Made by a program: the position numbers and the translations under genes. A DNA stretch of 44,596 nucleotides from an uncultured Oscillospiraceae bacterium. GTDB taxonomy: Bacteria; Bacillota; Clostridia; Oscillospirales; Ruminococcaceae. The stretch spans positions 1 to 44,596 of the forward strand of contig CAKSEE010000019.1 in the NCBI GenBank assembly GCA_934446455.1, in the 5' to 3' direction. Below the pieces are notes generated by a model. That model had not been told where the DNA came from. It did no database searches and saw nothing but the letters and a program-made list of their open reading frames with translations. Of this stretch, positions 32,141 through 40,764 are shown one piece after another; position 1 is the first letter of the stretch; every line of letters starts with the position of its first letter.

Positions 32141-33244
32141 TTAATTGTCGTATTGCTCTGCAAGCCGCGACATAGCCTCGGAAAACTGCTCAAACTCGTT
32201 TGCAATATCGTCTATCGAGCCTGCTATACTGCTCGCAGCGTCCTGTACAGCCTCTTCCATATATTCAGCGCCTAAGTTCTCAAAATAGCATTCTATCTTC
32301 TGCGCCAGCGCTTCGGGACAAAGCCTGTTTTTCATCTCGTCAAACATTCCCTGCATTGCAGCCATAGCGTCGGCTGTGCTTATTTTATTCTGCGCAGCGG
32401 GCGGCATTTTTTCGCCCGCGCTGCCTGCTGCCTTTTCGCGCGCCGCGCGCAGGTTTTTGGTGGAATACCACTTATCAGTAGGGAAGCCGTCGTCGAACAC
32501 GATATTGTGCCGCTGCGGGCGCTCGCCCTCAAACTCGTCGGGTACGTCGGGAAGCTCCGCATACGCCTCGGGGTCTTTCGCGGCAAGCACCGTCATATAC
32601 GCGCGCTGCGCCACAAAGCGAAGCTGCGTGTACTCGTTGTCAGCTGTCATAAAGGGAATCTCGTAAAGCTCCCAGCCGTTGATTTTTCTGAGCGGACGGA
32701 TAAAGCTGCGGTTGAGGTTGTAGGTATAGCGGTTTTCGTAGTCGTTGTTGAATATTACCTCGAACCTGCAAGTCTCGTTGTTGTTGTCGTTTTCGCCGCC
32801 GTTAAGCCAGAAAACGAACGTGTGCAGCGTGTTCTTCTGCAAAATGAGCGTTTTCGACGTTATTTCCGTCCAGTTCCAGCCCCAGTCGCCTATCATAAAC
32901 GCCTCTGCCACTACCCCGTCGGGACCCTGCATAAAGCTGCGGCAGCCTACGTTGTTTGAGCAGTCCTTGTTGAAGCCCCATTCGCGGGCGCTGAAGTAAA
33001 GCCTTGTTACGGGCGGCTGCGCGTTCTGTACGGTATTATTGTTATCGAACTCCATCGTATGTTCCTCCGAAATGTCGTTTTCGTCGGACACGTTCATACG
33101 AATCTCTAAGTCGTTCACAAACTGTGCCCGACCCTTTTTAACAAGCCCCCTCGCCCTTTTCGGGTAGGTGAAGCCTGCCGTTTCCCCGTCCGCGGAAATA
33201 ACGCGGACAGTCCTCTTTTCCTCGGGTGACGCGTTTTTTTCTAT
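32141..33244 (-). CDS. Protein of unknown function with TYPKRARGLVKKGRA motif; start uncertain
   Basis: The function of this protein is unknown. The frame opens with V-R-V-I-S-A-D-G ... F-T-Y-P-K-R-A-R-G-L-V-K-K-G-R-A, a short N-terminal module I associate with many Ruminococcaceae proteins. Then comes a beta-rich middle (about 80-230) with several aromatic residues and N-D-N-N-N-E-T, and an acidic helical tail (about 290-365). The open frame reaches an ATG at 33316, but that codon overlaps the promoter -10 (33307-33312). Within the transcript the in-frame choices are an ATA at 33244, six bases after GGGGGAGG (used here), or an ATG at 33055, seven bases after GGAGG, which would drop the module. 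No signal peptide is seen. Confidence 0.65.
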   Translation of the reverse strand: MEKNASPEEKRTVRVISADGETAGFTYPKRARGLVKKGRAQFVNDLEIRMNVSDENDISEEHTMEFDNNNTVQNAQPPVTRLYFSAREWGFNKDCSNNVGCRSFMQGPDGVVAEAFMIGDWGWNWTEITSKTLILQKNTLHTFVFWLNGGENDNNNETCRFEVIFNNDYENRYTYNLNRSFIRPLRKINGWELYEIPFMTADNEYTQLRFVAQRAYMTVLAAKDPEAYAELPDVPDEFEGERPQRHNIVFDDGFPTDKWYSTKNLRAAREKAAGSAGEKMPPAAQNKISTADAMAAMQGMFDEMKNRLCPEALAQKIECYFENLGAEYMEEAVQDAASSIAGSIDDIANEFEQFSEAMSRLAEQYDN

Positions 33245-33306
33245 GGGTGTCCTCCCCCTTTCCGAGATTTGCGCGTTTTTTGTTATGAGCGGCGCTCCAT
33301 GTAAAT

Positions 33307-33335
33307 AGTATAGCATACAAAACGAGCGCTGTCAA
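33307..33335 (-). promoter_or_regulatory. Promoter of the 32141-33244 gene
   Basis: On the minus strand: TTGACA (335-330), a 17-base spacer and TATACT (312-307). Its position rules out the ATG at 33316 as start. Confidence 0.78.
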
Positions 33336-33380
33336 TAGCTTATGTAAATTTTTACGTCTAATTTTGCAGAAAGCCGAAAA

Positions 33381-33626
33381 AGCGGCACTGTCAAAATTGC
33401 AGCGCCGCTCCAGCTTGTCGAAAAAGTATGTTATGCCCGCGAAGCGGGCTTTGAAATTCGTTTTTTGTCACGGCTCAGCCGGGGCAAAAAACACTTCTAT
33501 CCGCACAAGTGTGCGAATTGTCGGCGTAGCCGGCAATGAGTGCGCGCAGTGCGGATGTTCCTGTCGGAAAAGTCGCAAGACTTTTTCGACAGACTCAAGC
33601 GGCGCTGTCAAAATTGCAGCGCCGCT
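33381..33626. repeat. Structured intergenic element flanked by 29-base direct repeats
   Basis: Two copies of a 29-base sequence with one difference (33381-33409 and 33598-33626) flank 188 bases. Each copy is itself a hairpin (AGCGGCGCTG / CAGCGCCGCT). Inside are further hairpins at about 33435-33449, 33461-33491, 33502-33515 and 33517-33537, plus two alternative partners for CTTTTTCGAC. The gap between the 32141 gene and cheB holds no other gene. Confidence 0.75.
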
Positions 33627-33646
33627 CGTTATTGTGATTGTGTTTT

Positions 33647-34696
33647 TCAGTCCGTCAGCTGCGAAAGGATTATCCCCGCAATATCGTAAAGCGAGGCCTG
33701 CACCTCCACCGCGCCTATCTTGAACGCCTCCATAGGCATTCCGTAAACAACGCAGCTGTCCTTATCCTGCCCGACGGTAAACGCGCCCGCCTGCCGCATT
33801 TTCAGCAGACCGTCCGCGCCGTCGCGCCCCATTCCCGTGAATATAGCGCCGATAGCGCGGTCCTTTGCAACCTCTGCAACGCTTGTGAACAGTACGTCTA
33901 CCGACGGGCAATGCCCCGAAACGCGCTCGCCGGGCTTGGAGCTTACGTACAGTCCCTGCCTGTCGCGGCACAGCCTCAGATGATTGTCGCCTGCGCCGAC
34001 TATAATAAGCCCCCTGCGCAGCCTGTCGCCGTCCTCGGCTTCCTTAACGGTCATGCGGCAGCCGCGGTTGAGCCTCTCCGCATAGAGCTTTGTAAAGCCT
34101 GCCGGCATATGCTGCACGATAAGCACGGGCGGCGTGTCCTCGGGAAACGCCCTTACCACCTGCTCAAGCGCCTCTGTACCGCCTGTTGAAGCGCCAAGCG
34201 CTATCACCGCCTCGGACTTGTGCAGGCGCGGGTGCGTTACAGAGTGGAACACCGTGTGGCGCGGCTCGGGCGGGGACGCGCTTTTTGCGGCTGCCGCAGC
34301 CTTGTCGCGCCTTATATAGGCGTGCTTTATCGCCATGCACACCTGCTGCGCAAAGCGCTCCATCTCCGCAGATGTCCTCGTCTGCGGCTTCGTTACAAAA
34401 TCCATTGCACCCGCAGCCATTGCCGCGGCGCGCTTCTCCTCGGAAGAGGAAATGATTATCGTAGGGACATAGCACTGCGGAAGCAGCTTTCTCAGAAAAG
34501 CTATGCCGTCCATGCGCGGCATTTCAACGTCAAGCGTCATAACGTCGGGTTCGTTCTTTTCTATCATGTCGCGCGCGGCATAAGCGTCCCCTGCCATCCC
34601 GATAACGTCTATCTGGTCGTCGCGGCGTATGTACCGCGCCAGAAGCTCCCTGAACAATATCGAGTCGTCCACAACAAGCAGCTTTATCCTGTTCAA
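33647..34696 (-). CDS. cheB: Chemotaxis protein-glutamate methylesterase/deamidase CheB
   Basis: This roughly 349-residue response regulator removes methyl groups from chemoreceptors (or deamidates them) when phosphorylated by CheA. The receiver domain (1-120) has the D10-D11 pair and phospho-acceptor D56 in T-L-D-V-E-M-P. The esterase domain (about 160-349) has the catalytic serine in G-A-S-T-G-G-T, histidine in V-Q-H-M-P-A-G and aspartate in G-M-G-R-D-G. I prefer a TTG start at 34696, seven bases after GGGAGG; the ATG at 34717 has no ribosome site in front. It is the last gene of cheA-cheW-cheR-cheB. Confidence 0.92.
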   Translation of the reverse strand: MNRIKLLVVDDSILFRELLARYIRRDDQIDVIGMAGDAYAARDMIEKNEPDVMTLDVEMPRMDGIAFLRKLLPQCYVPTIIISSSEEKRAAAMAAGAMDFVTKPQTRTSAEMERFAQQVCMAIKHAYIRRDKAAAAAKSASPPEPRHTVFHSVTHPRLHKSEAVIALGASTGGTEALEQVVRAFPEDTPPVLIVQHMPAGFTKLYAERLNRGCRMTVKEAEDGDRLRRGLIIVGAGDNHLRLCRDRQGLYVSSKPGERVSGHCPSVDVLFTSVAEVAKDRAIGAIFTGMGRDGADGLLKMRQAGAFTVGQDKDSCVVYGMPMEAFKIGAVEVQASLYDIAGIILSQLTD

Positions 34697-34727
34697 ATCC
34701 GTGCCTCCCTGCCGCATACTTCAGCCG

Positions 34728-35549
34728 TCAGCGAAGCGGCCTGCGGTATATCGCGGGCTTGATATACTCGAACTTTGTTTCACCGCGCGGAATGCTCTCC
34801 GCGTGTCCCGTAAAGAAATACCCGCCCGGTTTTACAACCTCGTAAAAACGATTTACAAGCGCGTTTTTCGTCGGCTGGTCGAAATAAATCATTACATTTC
34901 TGCAGAATATCAGGTCAAACGGCAGCCGCTTGTATTTTTCGGGCATGGGGTCCATAAGGTTGAAGGGCTTGAAAATTATCTGATTCTTTATCGCCCGGCA
35001 TATCTCGTACTTCCCGCCGCCAAGGTCGTTGAAGTAGCGCTTCTTCCACTCGGGGGAAAGCCCCTTCATGCCCTCCTCGCTGTATACGCCCGCCTTTGCC
35101 TTGTCCATTACGCTGTGCGAAATGTCCGTTGCAAGAATGCGCGTGTCCCACGAGGATTTCTGCGCGCCGAGATAGTCGTCAAGCAGCATTGCTGTGGTGT
35201 AGCACTCCTCGCCGCTAGAGCAGCCCGCGCTCCATATGCGCAGCTCGTGCGTTTTCGCGTTGGAAAGCGCCCACGGCAGTATCACCTCTCGCATAAAGGT
35301 GTAGTGCTCCGGCTCACGCATAAAGTAGGTGTGGTTTGTCGTGAGCTTGTTAAGTATCGTAGTTACCTCTGCGCCCGTGGTGTCTGCAAGCACCGCGTCA
35401 ATATACGCGTCATAGCTGGCAAAACCGCGCTCCCTCAGCATATTCCCAAGCCGCCCCTGTATAAGCACGCGCTTTGCAGAAAGGTTTATGCCGTAGTTGT
35501 CGTGCATAAAGTCAACCAGCCGATGAAATTCGCGGTCGGTTATCTCCAT
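34728..35549 (-). CDS. cheR: Chemotaxis protein methyltransferase CheR
   Basis: This 273-residue SAM-dependent enzyme methylates glutamates of chemoreceptors. A short helical N-terminal domain (about 1-75) precedes the Rossmann core with the SAM motif I-W-S-A-G-C-S-S-G-E-E (about 103-113), I-L-A-T-D-I-S near residue 135 and D-L-I-F-C-R-N-V-M-I-Y-F (about 213-224), the CheR hallmark. No pentapeptide-binding partner or TPR extension is present. It starts six bases after the cheW stop and ends 31 bases before the preferred cheB start. Confidence 0.95.
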   Translation of the reverse strand: MEITDREFHRLVDFMHDNYGINLSAKRVLIQGRLGNMLRERGFASYDAYIDAVLADTTGAEVTTILNKLTTNHTYFMREPEHYTFMREVILPWALSNAKTHELRIWSAGCSSGEECYTTAMLLDDYLGAQKSSWDTRILATDISHSVMDKAKAGVYSEEGMKGLSPEWKKRYFNDLGGGKYEICRAIKNQIIFKPFNLMDPMPEKYKRLPFDLIFCRNVMIYFDQPTKNALVNRFYEVVKPGGYFFTGHAESIPRGETKFEYIKPAIYRRPLR

Positions 35550-35555
35550 GATAGA

Positions 35556-36059
35556 TTACGCCTCCTGCTCGTCAAGCAGCTTGGATACGTCGAGAATGAG
35601 CTTTACATTCTCTCCCGAGCGTATCATGTACTGTATAAAGCAATTTGTATTTACCGAGTGATTCTCGGGCGTTGCCGAAATGTCACCCGTGTGAATATCC
35701 TCAACATCTGCAACGCTGTCCACAATAATGCCAACGGAGATATCGCCGAGCGCTAAGATTATTATGCACGTGCGCCCCGTGTAGGGTATCTCAGGCTTGC
35801 CGAAGCGCGCTCTTATATCTACGATAGGCACTACCTTGCTGCGCACATTGATTATGCCCTTTATGTAGGAAGGAACGTGCGGCACCTTGGTTATGCGCTG
35901 CATTTCTATTATTTCGGTGACATACTGTATCTCTATGCCGTAAACCTGCTCACCGATATTGAAGGTCATCACCTTGCCCAGAACGCTGTTGTCCGCAGCA
36001 AGCTTTCTGTCGCCCGACTGCTGCTTTGCGACAGCCTCCTTGATAACGTCGTTCGTCAT
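35556..36059 (-). CDS. cheW: Chemotaxis coupling protein CheW
   Basis: This 167-residue adaptor links chemoreceptors to CheA. The CheW domain (about 28-165) shows F-N-I-G-E-Q-V-Y-G-I-E-I, the I-T-K-V-P-H-V-P-S-Y-I-K-G-I-I-N-V-R-S-K-V-V-P-I-V-D segment in its two-part pattern, and a closing I-L-D-V-S-K-L-L. It has a hydrophilic N-terminal tail of about 27 residues. It starts 15 bases after cheA, behind GGAGGAC, and cheR follows six bases later. Confidence 0.95.
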   Translation of the reverse strand: MTNDVIKEAVAKQQSGDRKLAADNSVLGKVMTFNIGEQVYGIEIQYVTEIIEMQRITKVPHVPSYIKGIINVRSKVVPIVDIRARFGKPEIPYTGRTCIIILALGDISVGIIVDSVADVEDIHTGDISATPENHSVNTNCFIQYMIRSGENVKLILDVSKLLDEQEA

Positions 36060-36074
36060 TGCTGTTCGTCCTCC

Positions 36075-38216
36075 TTAGCCTATAAGCGTGTTAGTGTCGA
36101 TGATGAGGGAAATGCTGCCGTCGCCCATGATGGTGCAGCCCGAAAGTCCCTCGCCCTTTATGTTGTACCGCGCAAGGTACTTCGGGAACGGCTTTACAAC
36201 GACCTGCTGCTCGCCTATGAGCTTGTCTGCGAAAATACACATACTCTTGTTGTCCGTTTCCACCAGCAGCAGAATGCCGTCCTCAAGCTGCGTTACATCG
36301 GTGTCTATGCCGAATTTCTCGTGCATTCTGAGAATCGGGTAGCATACGCCGCGTATCATTATCATCTCGTTTCCGCCCGTGTCGCGCAGTATCTGGCTGG
36401 TTTCTGCCTTGAAGCTCTCGCGTATGGTGGATATCGGCACGGTGAACACAAGGTCGCCGACTGTTATCTCCATACCGTCTATGATAGCAAGGGTAAGCGG
36501 TATCTTTATAATAAAGTGTGTATACTCGCCCTTCTTGGAATCTACGATTATCGAACCGCCGCACTTCTCAACATTAGCCTTTACAACGTCCATGCCAACG
36601 CCGCGTCCGCTGAACTCGGTAACGGTTTCGTTGGTGGAGAAGCCCGGCAGAAGAATAAGGTTCTGTATCTCCTTTTCGGTGTACTCGCTCTCGGGCTTTG
36701 TAAGTATGCCCTGCTTTCTCGCCTTGTTGAGTATCTTCTCTGGGTCTATGCCCTGTCCGTCGTCGCTTACGGTGATTATAACCTCGCCCGAAGCGTTCTG
36801 CGCGGTGAGCTTGAGCGTACCCTTGGGAGGCTTGCCTGCGTTGGTTCTGTCCTCAACGTGCTCTTCTATGCCGTGGTCCATGCAGTTTCTTACAAGGTGC
36901 ATAAGCGGGTCGTTAAGGCTGTCCACTATCGACTTGTCGACCTCGGTATCCTCGCCCTCGATAACGAAGTCTACCTCCTTGCCGAGCTTCTTGCGCATAT
37001 CGCGCACTATTCTGTTCATCTTCTGGAATACGCCAGCAAGCGGTACCATTCGTATGGACATAACCGTGTCCTGAAGCTCGCTTGTAAGCTTTCTGAGCTG
37101 TCTTGCAGCCTTGTTGAAGCTCTCAAGCTCCAGTCCCTCAAGGTCGGGGTTGGAAATCACCATGCTCTCCGTCGTGATTATCTCGCCGACGATATCGTGC
37201 AGCGCGTCAAGCTTTGCAAGGTTTACGGAAATGAGGTTCTGCTTCTGTGCGCCGCCTGCCGCCTGCGCCTTCTCTACAGCGGCCTGAGCCTTTTCAACCG
37301 CCGTCTGCTCCTTTGCGGGAGCGGGCTTTGCCTCGGGCGTCGCAGCGGGCGCCGCAGCGGGCGCCGCAGACTCGGGCGGAAGCTCCGCTGCGGGAGCGGG
37401 CGCCGCCGCAGGCGCGGGTGCGCTTACTATCTCATAGGACTGCACGTTGAGCGCGCTTTCTATCTGCTTAAGCACAAAATCCGTGCTGTCATGCGGTATA
37501 AACGTGATAAGGAAGCCCTTTTCTATGATGTCCCTTGCCGTTTCGGGATTAGTTTCAACGTCCGCAGGCTCGTACTCAAGGAAAGAGCACTCGTCCTTAA
37601 TGGTGTTTATCAGCAGGAACGCGCGCAGATTCTCCATCTGGCAGCCGTCCTCAAAGAACACGCGGACGGTAGTCTTGTTATCGGCAGCGGGCGCAGGAAC
37701 AGCCGCCTGTGCAGCAGGGGTTTCCTGTGCGGCAGGGGTTTCCTGTGCGGCAGGGGCTCCCTGTGCGGCAGCCGCAGGATCAGCGCCCTTGGTTTCGCCC
37801 ATAAGCGCGTCGCGCGCCTTAAGCAGCTTGTCTATAAGCTCGCTGAAGTCCAGCGCCTCATACTCGCCGTTGACATTGTTCTGGATTATCTCAAGCTGCG
37901 CCTTATAGGAGTCCGATACCTGGAATACAAGGTCGTACACGAAGCTGACGTCGGTTATTACGTCGGGGTTCTCGCGGATAACGAAGAACATATCCTCCGC
38001 CTTATGCGCCAGCACGGAAAGGTTGTCGAAGCCCATCATAGCCGACGACCCCTTTATCGTGTGCATGATGCGGAAAATTTCCTTGATGTCCTCACTTTCA
38101 AACGCGTTCGCCTGTTCGGTTCGCAGCAGGATCTCGTCAAGCTGGTCGAGCAGCGAGTTTGTTTCGTAGAAATACATATCAAGCATTGCTTCCATGCCGG
38201 GTTCGATTTTTGCCAT
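36075..38216 (-). CDS. cheA: Chemotaxis sensor histidine kinase CheA
   Basis: This 713-residue kinase phosphorylates response regulators in answer to chemoreceptors. It has a P1 HPt domain with H52 in M-H-T-I-K-G-S-S, a P2-like region (about 190-280) that normally docks CheY/CheB, dimerisation P3 (about 335-400), HATPase P4 with N-C-M-D-H-G-I-E and D-D-G-Q-G-I-D-P, and the CheW-like P5 at the end. The linker after P1 is built from an 18-base repeat (37706-37777) coding Ala/Gln/Pro/Thr. The start is the ATG at 38216, six bases after AAAGGAT. It heads cheA-cheW-cheR-cheB and is divergent from the FliK-like gene. Confidence 0.95.
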   Translation of the reverse strand: MAKIEPGMEAMLDMYFYETNSLLDQLDEILLRTEQANAFESEDIKEIFRIMHTIKGSSAMMGFDNLSVLAHKAEDMFFVIRENPDVITDVSFVYDLVFQVSDSYKAQLEIIQNNVNGEYEALDFSELIDKLLKARDALMGETKGADPAAAAQGAPAAQETPAAQETPAAQAAVPAPAADNKTTVRVFFEDGCQMENLRAFLLINTIKDECSFLEYEPADVETNPETARDIIEKGFLITFIPHDSTDFVLKQIESALNVQSYEIVSAPAPAAAPAPAAELPPESAAPAAAPAATPEAKPAPAKEQTAVEKAQAAVEKAQAAGGAQKQNLISVNLAKLDALHDIVGEIITTESMVISNPDLEGLELESFNKAARQLRKLTSELQDTVMSIRMVPLAGVFQKMNRIVRDMRKKLGKEVDFVIEGEDTEVDKSIVDSLNDPLMHLVRNCMDHGIEEHVEDRTNAGKPPKGTLKLTAQNASGEVIITVSDDGQGIDPEKILNKARKQGILTKPESEYTEKEIQNLILLPGFSTNETVTEFSGRGVGMDVVKANVEKCGGSIIVDSKKGEYTHFIIKIPLTLAIIDGMEITVGDLVFTVPISTIRESFKAETSQILRDTGGNEMIMIRGVCYPILRMHEKFGIDTDVTQLEDGILLLVETDNKSMCIFADKLIGEQQVVVKPFPKYLARYNIKGEGLSGCTIMGDGSISLIIDTNTLIG
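37706..37777. repeat. Four tandem 18-base repeats inside cheA
   Basis: The unit CCTGTGCGGCAGGGGTTT (plus strand) recurs at 37706, 37724, 37742 and 37760 with few changes. It encodes the A-A-Q-E-T-P-like linker between P1 and P2, so repeat number can vary without breaking the frame. Confidence 0.8.
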
Positions 38217-38371
38217 AATAACATATCCTTTCCGTGACACGCATTGCGTGATTTTTCTTTAATTTGAAAAAAATTTCAAAAAACTCTTTTATATTAACAG
38301 GATTTATGCTAAAATATTATACAGATGATATTTCAGCATTTATCCCGGTTTGCTGAATGGAGGGGTGAACA

Positions 38372-40393
38372 ATGGCACAGATACCACAGATAAACAACCC
38401 GATAACCGCCAAGAACTATAACTACAGCCCGCGCCAGCAGGACGCAAGCACCGAGCCGTTCGACATCGTAAAGCTCACGGGCGTGGGCGGCGCAGGCGTT
38501 TCGGGCGATTCGGCGGCGAAAAGCCGTCTTGAAATGGGCAACAGGGAACTTATCCCGCTGTCCGTGCAGGTTGCAAAGAACCCCACGCTCGCCGTGGAAA
38601 CGCTTAAGGACCTGCTTAACGTAGAGGTGCTCAATCAGGCGCTCATCACGGGTCACACCGAGCTGTACGGAAAGCTCGAGAATCTCGCGAAGCAGCTTTA
38701 TGTAAGCCCCGAGCAGCTTGTAGACGAAATACAGAGCCAGGAGCAGCAGAACACGATGTTCAGCGGTCACGAGTTCTACGACGTGCTGCGCGAGGTCGCG
38801 CAGACCACGACGGACCCCGACACCAAGGAGCTTATCGGCAACCTGCTCAAGTCCCTTAACTTTGCGCAGAACAAGAACGAGATACTCGGCGCTCTGCGCG
38901 CCAACCTCAAGTTCCTGTCCGAGTACTACTCACCCAACGAGAAGCTCTCCGCAAAGCTGCTTTCGCTCTCTCAGGAGTGGGGCGCAAAGGACTCCGACAA
39001 ATACTTCGACTACCTCAAGGGGGAAACGCTCGCTATCCTCAAGGACGTGAGCGGAAGCCTCCTCAACGACGATAAGACGCAGATGCTTATCCCGCTTATC
39101 GTGCATAACCTCTCGCGCTACAACAACAGCCCCTATATGTGCAAGGAGTATTTCAACCTGCTGCTGACGCAGATACCCTCCGCGACGCTGCGCGAGGCTC
39201 TGAAGAACTCTTTCAGCCGCCTGTACTCCGCGATATTCACCGAGAAGTCCATGCAGGACCCCGCTCATACCAGAATGCCCGAGCGTTCTCAGCAGGAAAA
39301 CACCGAAGCGCAGCCCGCCAACGAGCCTTTACATAATTATACTACAAACACATCACAAAATCAACCACTTTCGGGCAATTCCACTATCAAAAATTCGGAT
39401 TCCGAGGGCATTGAGGACGATATTCGGCAGATTGACAAAAACTCCGAAGAAAATTTTGTGAACAATGACGAACCCGCAGAAGCCGACGAACCCGAGCAGC
39501 TTGACGGCTACCGCCGCGTACTCAACGAAGCCATGAGCGAAAAGGGCTACACCCAGCTGCTAAAGCAGAGCGGCTATAATATCGAGCGCATTCTGAGCGC
39601 CTACTCGCGCGGCAAAATGAGCGGAATGGACACGATAAAAACGCTCACGCAGGGGCTTTTCCCCGACGGCGAGGAGGGCGAAAAGGCTTCAGAGCAGCTT
39701 ATGCGGGAGCTTTCGGGCATAAGCACCATGCAGGGGCTTATCGACAAGCTCAACGAGGTGCTGCGCTCCATGCCCGATATCCCGCTGAGAGAGCGGCTTT
39801 ACGGCGTGTTTGTCGAGGTAATAGACAAAATGTCGGTAAAGAACGAGCTGCCGCAGCACGGCGTGCGCCCGCCTGTAAGCTCCACCCTTGACAGCCTTAC
39901 GGACTTTATACAGGAGAACATAAACCACCCCGCGCTCAAATCGCTTGACAGCTTTAACGCGGCGAACCTGCTGCAAAGCCTGCTCAACGCCCCGGGCGTG
40001 TTCACGCCGCTTGCTCACTATATTCTGCCGCTCGACTGCAACGGCACAAAGGCGTTCGGCGAGCTCTGGGTGGACAACGACGAAAACAACCCCAACAACA
40101 CCCCCGGCACGCAGCGCAACTACCACCTGTTCCTCACGTTCGACGTGGAGAGCATAGGCCGCTTTGAGCTTGATATGTACGCGCTCGGCGAGGAAGTGAA
40201 CATAGCGCTGCTTTACCCGCCGCGCTTTGAAAAGCAGATAGAACCCATGAAAGACCGCGTAAACAAGATAGTGCGCAACTGCGGATATTCCACGCGGGCG
40301 TTTGAAACGGCGCCGCTCAAGAAGCCGCACAACCTCGTCGAGATATTCCCGAAGATAACCGACAAGCGCACAACGCTCAACACCCGAGTATAA
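38372..40393 (+). CDS. FliK/YlqG-like hook-length-control domain protein
   Basis: This 673-residue protein is without signal peptide or membrane segment. The helical N-terminal half (about 60-300) is unassigned. A low-complexity Asn/Ser/Asp/Glu linker (about 320-370), more AT-rich than the rest, leads to a helical part. The C-terminal domain (about 545-660: L-P-L-D-C-N-G ... G-E-L-W-V ... G-R-F-E-L-D-M-Y, ending in a C-G-Y turn) looks like the FliK hook-length-control fold. The gene is followed at 13 bases by an FlhB C-terminal-domain protein, the same order as ylqG-ylqH in Bacillus. The start follows GGAGGGG by eight bases. A role in secretion-apparatus switching is inference. Confidence 0.6.
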   Translation: MAQIPQINNPITAKNYNYSPRQQDASTEPFDIVKLTGVGGAGVSGDSAAKSRLEMGNRELIPLSVQVAKNPTLAVETLKDLLNVEVLNQALITGHTELYGKLENLAKQLYVSPEQLVDEIQSQEQQNTMFSGHEFYDVLREVAQTTTDPDTKELIGNLLKSLNFAQNKNEILGALRANLKFLSEYYSPNEKLSAKLLSLSQEWGAKDSDKYFDYLKGETLAILKDVSGSLLNDDKTQMLIPLIVHNLSRYNNSPYMCKEYFNLLLTQIPSATLREALKNSFSRLYSAIFTEKSMQDPAHTRMPERSQQENTEAQPANEPLHNYTTNTSQNQPLSGNSTIKNSDSEGIEDDIRQIDKNSEENFVNNDEPAEADEPEQLDGYRRVLNEAMSEKGYTQLLKQSGYNIERILSAYSRGKMSGMDTIKTLTQGLFPDGEEGEKASEQLMRELSGISTMQGLIDKLNEVLRSMPDIPLRERLYGVFVEVIDKMSVKNELPQHGVRPPVSSTLDSLTDFIQENINHPALKSLDSFNAANLLQSLLNAPGVFTPLAHYILPLDCNGTKAFGELWVDNDENNPNNTPGTQRNYHLFLTFDVESIGRFELDMYALGEEVNIALLYPPRFEKQIEPMKDRVNKIVRNCGYSTRAFETAPLKKPHNLVEIFPKITDKRTTLNTRV

Positions 40394-40405
40394 AAGGAGG
40401 GTACA

Positions 40406-40711
40406 ATGGAAAAGCACCCGTCAATGCCTGCGAACAACAAGCGCCTTTACGGACAGAACGCAGCCGTGGCGCTCAAATACAACCCCGACATGAACTACGC
40501 GCCCGTAGTCGTGGCGTCGGGGCTTGGGGAGCTGGCGCAGCGCATAGTAAACATAGCCGACGAAAACGGCGTTCCCATTTACCGCGACGACAGCGTAGCC
40601 GCGCTGCTTGTAATGCTCAATGCGGGCGAAACGATACCCAAGGAGCTTTATCAGATAGTAGCCGCAATTTACGCGGAGGTGGTGTACTCCTCTGCGGAGC
40701 TGCGCAAGTGA
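40406..40711 (+). CDS. Stand-alone FlhB C-terminal domain (YlqH-like), no NPTH motif
   Basis: This 101-residue protein matches the cytoplasmic domain of the flagellar export switch protein FlhB: A-V-A-L-K-Y near residue 20, then A-P-V-V-V-A-S-G, A-Q-R-I-V-N-I-A-D-E-N-G-V-P-I-Y-R-D-D-S-V-A. In FlhB this domain follows membrane helices and self-cleaves at N-P-T-H; here the aligned residues are Y-G-Q-N, and the membrane part is absent. It resembles Bacillus YlqH, which can partly replace the FlhB domain. Start: ATG 40406 after AAGGAGGG. It lies 13 bases after the FliK-like gene, so the two are co-transcribed. Confidence 0.88.
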   Translation: MEKHPSMPANNKRLYGQNAAVALKYNPDMNYAPVVVASGLGELAQRIVNIADENGVPIYRDDSVAALLVMLNAGETIPKELYQIVAAIYAEVVYSSAELRK

Positions 40712-40726
40712 TACCTATATAAATGT

Positions 40727-40760
40727 AAGGGCGGCCTGTTTTGCGCAGACCGCCCTTTTT
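40727..40760. terminator. Bidirectional terminator (FlhB-CTD / XRE gene)
   Basis: AAGGGCGGCCTG pairs with CAGACCGCCCTT around TTTTGCG, followed by TTTTTCG on the plus strand. The minus strand reads CTTACATTTAT after the hairpin. Confidence 0.82.
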
Positions 40761-40764
40761 CGCG

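Noticed and set aside
33245..33316. ATG at 33316 as start of the 32141 gene
   Set aside because: It overlaps the -10 of a TTGACA-N17-TATACT promoter and has no ribosome site.
33381..33626. CRISPR array
   Set aside because: There are only two copies of the 29-base repeat, 188 bases apart, the repeats are perfect hairpins, and no cas genes are near.
38240..38371. SigD-type flagellar promoters for cheA or the FliK-like gene
   Set aside because: TAAA and GATAT-like pieces are present but the spacing does not fit TAAA-N15-GCCGATAT.
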